A stretch of DNA of 64,000 nucleotides from Corbicula japonica (Eukaryota; Mollusca; Bivalvia; Venerida; Cyrenidae): positions 3,866,991 through 3,930,990 of the forward strand of contig JAZAYU010000015.1 of NCBI GenBank assembly GCA_038501625.1, read 5' to 3'. Every line of letters begins with the position of its first letter. The stretch's first letter is position 1. The position numbers were made by a program, and so were the translations under genes. This document shows positions 61,130 through 64,000 of this stretch, in pieces. The notes under the pieces were generated by a model, which was not told where the DNA came from, did not search any database, and worked only from the letters and a program-made list of their open reading frames with translations.

Positions 61130-61445
61130 GGAAATGAAAAATTAAAATATGACAGCTGCCAGTGCAGTATCACAGAATCTAAAACATCACAGATACCATA
61201 GTGATGGAATAACATTGAATAAAAAAAATACAAAATTGCTACCAATTGAATATCAGTGAATTTAAATCTTCATAACTGCCAATAGAATATCGGTGAATTT
61301 AAAACATCACAGCTGCCAATGGAATATCATAAAATATCACAGCTGTCAATGAAATGTCACTGATAAAAAATATCACAGCTTCCAAAAGAATATTGTTGAT
61401 TTTAAAATATCACAGCTACCAATGAAATATCATTGAATTAAAACT
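61130..61445. repeat. Degenerate ~36-45-bp tandem repeat
   Basis: Repeated words AATATCACAGCTGCCAATG and GAATATCATTGAATTTAAA. Related words recur at 63350-63430 on the far side of a family A copy. Confidence 0.7.
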
Positions 61446-61792
61446 AGACTGTGTCCACAGAACACTGAAGCCGCCCCCATTTCTGCATATTAATTTTGTT
61501 ACATGAATTTCGCATAATGTATAACAGTTTCATACTCATTGAGAAGTTTAACAATCATGGTTTCATTGTACATATAGTTCTGAAAGCAAACAAGGTAAAA
61601 GCAACACAAGATTTAACTATACTGAAAATAACAATAGGCCATATCTCCTTTACTGGCCATGGAAGAAGTTCCTTACTTTATGACCCTTTTCAAATCCAGC
61701 CTGATTATATTTGCAAGTTTGATTGGAGTCACCAGATTGTGCTTGGTGACACAAGACTTTATTAAACTGAAATAATAAAGGGTCATAACTGG

Positions 61793-62032
61793 GTCCAAGG
61801 TTATAAAACTTGAGATCCAACTCCATGCATAAAACTCAGTTTCTTTCTCAGTGTATGAATGAAATTAATGATTAACACTGCTTCAATTGATTTATTGAAA
61901 AAATCAAATATGTAACGATGTTGTACCAAAACAATTTATTTACAACAGATGTTTCTTTTTTTGAAAAGAAAGAAACAAAAAATTGAGTTTTGAGCATGGA
62001 GTTCAAACTCAAGTTTTACAATCTCGGGGCCA
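61793..62032. repeat. MITE family B relative with long loop
   Basis: GGTCCAAGGTTATAAAACTT and CTCCATGCATAAAACTCAG at the left face TTGAGTTTTGAGCATGGAGT and CAAGTTTTACAATCTCGGGG at the right, with a diverged centre. Confidence 0.65.
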
Positions 62033-62297
62033 GTAGTAAAAACAGACCAAGGACAATCCTTTTTTTTTTACAAATATCAAAATGTTATGTTAAATCATCT
62101 AAACAAGTCTGAAAGAAATCTAAAAGCGGCTCTGGAAGGGAATTAGATTTTTGTGACACAAAATTTTTATTACTTAAATTAACAAAGAGCCTTAACTCTA
62201 GTAAAAATGGAGCAGGTAAATATCTTTCTGAACAACCATCTACATGTACACATCCCGGCTGATCATCTGCTCAAAATTGAAAGAAATCCACCACACA

Positions 62298-62385
62298 GTA
62301 AACAAAGGGCCATAACTCTGGAAAAAAATGTTGCAGACAGTAAACAAAGGGCCATAACTCTGGAAAAAATGTTGCAGGAAACATT
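62298..62385. repeat. Tandem duplication containing GGGCCATAACTCTGG
   Basis: Two units of AAACAAAGGGCCATAACTCT with GGAAAAAATGTTGCAG between. Single copies of the core word occur in 40060, 61780 and 62450. Confidence 0.85.
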
Positions 62386-62559
62386 ATTTTATTTATTAAT
62401 TAAATGAGGAGAAAGTGCCATAAAATGTTAAAAGTGAAATTCACAAGGTGACATAACTCTTGTGAATAATTGTTGCAATAATAATTTTTGTAGAAAAATG
62501 GTTGCAGGAAAAATACTTCACTTGACTATCGTATAGACGATATTAACCTGATAAGATAG

Positions 62560-62680
62560 AAAATATATTTCACCGAGTGAGCTCCAGAATTCGTATTTTC
62601 ACGAGTAGCAAAGCCACGAGTGAAAAATACATAATTCTGGAGTTCACGAGTGAAATATATTTCTATCTTTCACTGGTAAA
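62560..62680. repeat. Palindromic repeat family P
   Basis: AATATATTTCACCGAGTGAG and CTCCAGAATTCGTATTTTCA face GAAAAATACATAATTCTGGA and TTCACGAGTGAAATATATTT, an inverted repeat of ~45-bp arms. Diverged members occur at 62880-62970 and at the window start. Confidence 0.75.
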
Positions 62681-63111
62681 AAGATATTTTCTTTTTATTT
62701 CATGCTTTAAGTGCACAATTTGACAGTGTGAATTTGACAGAAAAATTGCAAGAAATGGTGCCAAAACAGCTTGTTTATGACGTGACGTCATGAAGTCAAA
62801 TATCCAAATTTAAGCCCGTTTCCTAAACGTTCTCATTCGGTATGTTATGTGCATTTGAGTACCAACATGAAAAAAAGCGGTGAAAATAAAAATGATATTC
62901 CACTGTTTGAAAACAGTGAAATACAACTTTCATTTCACCGAGAAAATTTTATAATTCACCAAAAAGCATAAAATAAATACACATTATTTCTAATCATCTA
63001 TAACTGGATCTACAAGAGAGAGCAACTCTGTATGCTTTGCTCTATCTGTATGCCAACCACTTTGTGGGTGCATAACATCTCACAGGGCTTTATCAATTGA
63101 ATATCGCTGGA

Positions 63112-63326
63112 TCAACCTTTTACTCCTTATACAGTGTAAGTCCAGATCAGCCGGTACATCCATGCCATCTGATCTGGATATGCACTGATATATTTTGGTC
63201 AGAAATAACCTAATGAACACAAGAGAACAGTGTAGATCCTGATCAGATGGCACAGATGTGCTGGCTTATCTGAATCTACACTATTCGACCACCCACTAAG
63301 GATGTTTCTGTGGAGTAAAGGGTTAA
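63112..63326. repeat. MITE family A
   Basis: CCTTTTACTCCTTATACAGT at the left, GTGGAGTAAAGGGTTAA at the right, with GATCTGGATATGCACTG and GTAGATCCTGATCAGATGGC inside. Confidence 0.75.
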
Positions 63327-63449
63327 AAAAACAACACACAGCTGGTCCATGGAATATCCTTGAATCAAAATCAGAGCTGTCAATGAAGTATCATTTTTAC
63401 AGCAGCCAATGATATTCACTGAATTTAAGATATCACTTATTGGCTTGAA

Positions 63450-63581
63450 TTAACTTCCCCAAAAAGAACCATGAGTTATTGTTTGTCTTTTTGCTGATCT
63501 ACTGCTTCTACTTTTGCGTTTCTGATTCGTCCCGATGCCTTTCTTGATTTTCTTCGACTTTCTCGGTATTGGTGGAACCAT
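63450..63581 (-). CDS. Candidate terminal exon, basic C-terminus
   Basis: On the minus strand a pyrimidine-poor but canonical TTTATTTCAG acceptor is followed at once by ATGGTTCCACC and an open frame of 43 codons to TAA. The peptide starts MVPPIPRKSKKIKK and is strongly basic with a KRKSRSSRSAKRQ stretch, which resembles a nuclear localisation or RNA-binding tail. No upstream exon is visible before the window ends, and the true frame depends on it. No family is recognised. Confidence 0.25.
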   Translation of the reverse strand: MVPPIPRKSKKIKKGIGTNQKRKSRSSRSAKRQTITHGSFWGS

Positions 63582-63673
63582 CTGAAATAAACGGTTTCAC
63601 AACTGCATTGTTTTAACTGAAGAAACTTGTACTTTATTGAGCTTTCTGCTTACAATGATTTACCACAAATTCA

Positions 63674-63909
63674 TTAAACCTTTCCTCCATATATATACCT
63701 TGGTATGGGTTAACAGTGTAGATCCAGATCAGTGGGCACATTTGTGCCATCTGATCAGGATCTGCACTGTTCGATTGTTTTTATTTATTTAGTTATTTCT
63801 GAAAATCAAACAATGCAGTTCCTGATCAGATGGCACAATGTGCCAGCTTCATTGGATCTACACTGTTCACACATGCGATAGAATAGATATAAATGGAGTA
63901 AAGGGTTAA
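63674..63909. repeat. MITE family A, full length
   Basis: TTAAACCTTTCCTCCATATA to GGAGTAAAGGGTTAA, 236 bp. Confidence 0.8.
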
Positions 63910-64000
63910 CCTTTTTCTTCATGGGCCTTTTATCACATGAGCAATCAGTGTAGATACAGATCAGCTGGATATCAGGATCTACACTGTTTGCTCTTGGTAA
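63906..64000. repeat. MITE family A, cut by window end
   Basis: Begins TTAACCTTTTTCTTCATGGG at the same TTAA that closes the preceding copy. GTAGATACAGATCAGC and ATCAGGATCTACACTG follow. Confidence 0.75.

Overview
This window is nuclear DNA of an animal, most likely a bivalve mollusc (inference). The evidence is spliced genes with GT-AG introns, metazoan-only families (IA-2/phogrin, HGSNAT, 14-3-3), AT-rich introns, and many short palindromic MITE-like repeats and satellite arrays. Repeat words such as GGGCCATAACTCTGG and GATCCAGATCAG recall clam-type genomes, but the species cannot be named from sequence alone.

Layout. 210-3620 (+) holds the last four coding exons of an IA-2/phogrin-type receptor pseudophosphatase, whose 5' part lies outside the window. 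3.8-9.6 kb is intergenic and dominated by two MITE families: family A (TTAA-ended, about 240 bp) and family B (about 150 bp hairpin). 9598-34784 (+) is a complete 16-exon gene for a heparan-alpha-glucosaminide N-acetyltransferase (HGSNAT-like). All intron phases agree and give about 615 residues including a signal peptide. Its introns carry a 20-bp palindrome array, a Tc1/mariner-like relic, a purine-rich tract, and a 711-bp hairpin element. 35-46 kb is gene-poor: one unrecognised 118-aa ORF, dispersed repeats, a 1.15-kb TTAA-flanked element with a second element nested in it, and a G-rich minisatellite. 47.9-51.9 kb carries two intact, intronless, divergently oriented 14-3-3 genes. 55.2-60.9 kb is a 56/57-bp satellite array, split by a 2.3-kb element made of seven 303-bp higher-order repeats. 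61-64 kb is again repeats, with one weak terminal-exon candidate on the minus strand.

The genes do not form a pathway: a secretory-granule membrane protein, a lysosomal acetyltransferase and two phosphoserine-binding adaptors simply sit next to one another. The more unusual content is repeat architecture: the exact 146/157-bp alternation at 57.4-59.6 kb, the 20-bp palindrome array at 10.7 kb, nested TTAA-ended elements, and the paired intronless 14-3-3 genes. No convincing new multi-gene system was found.
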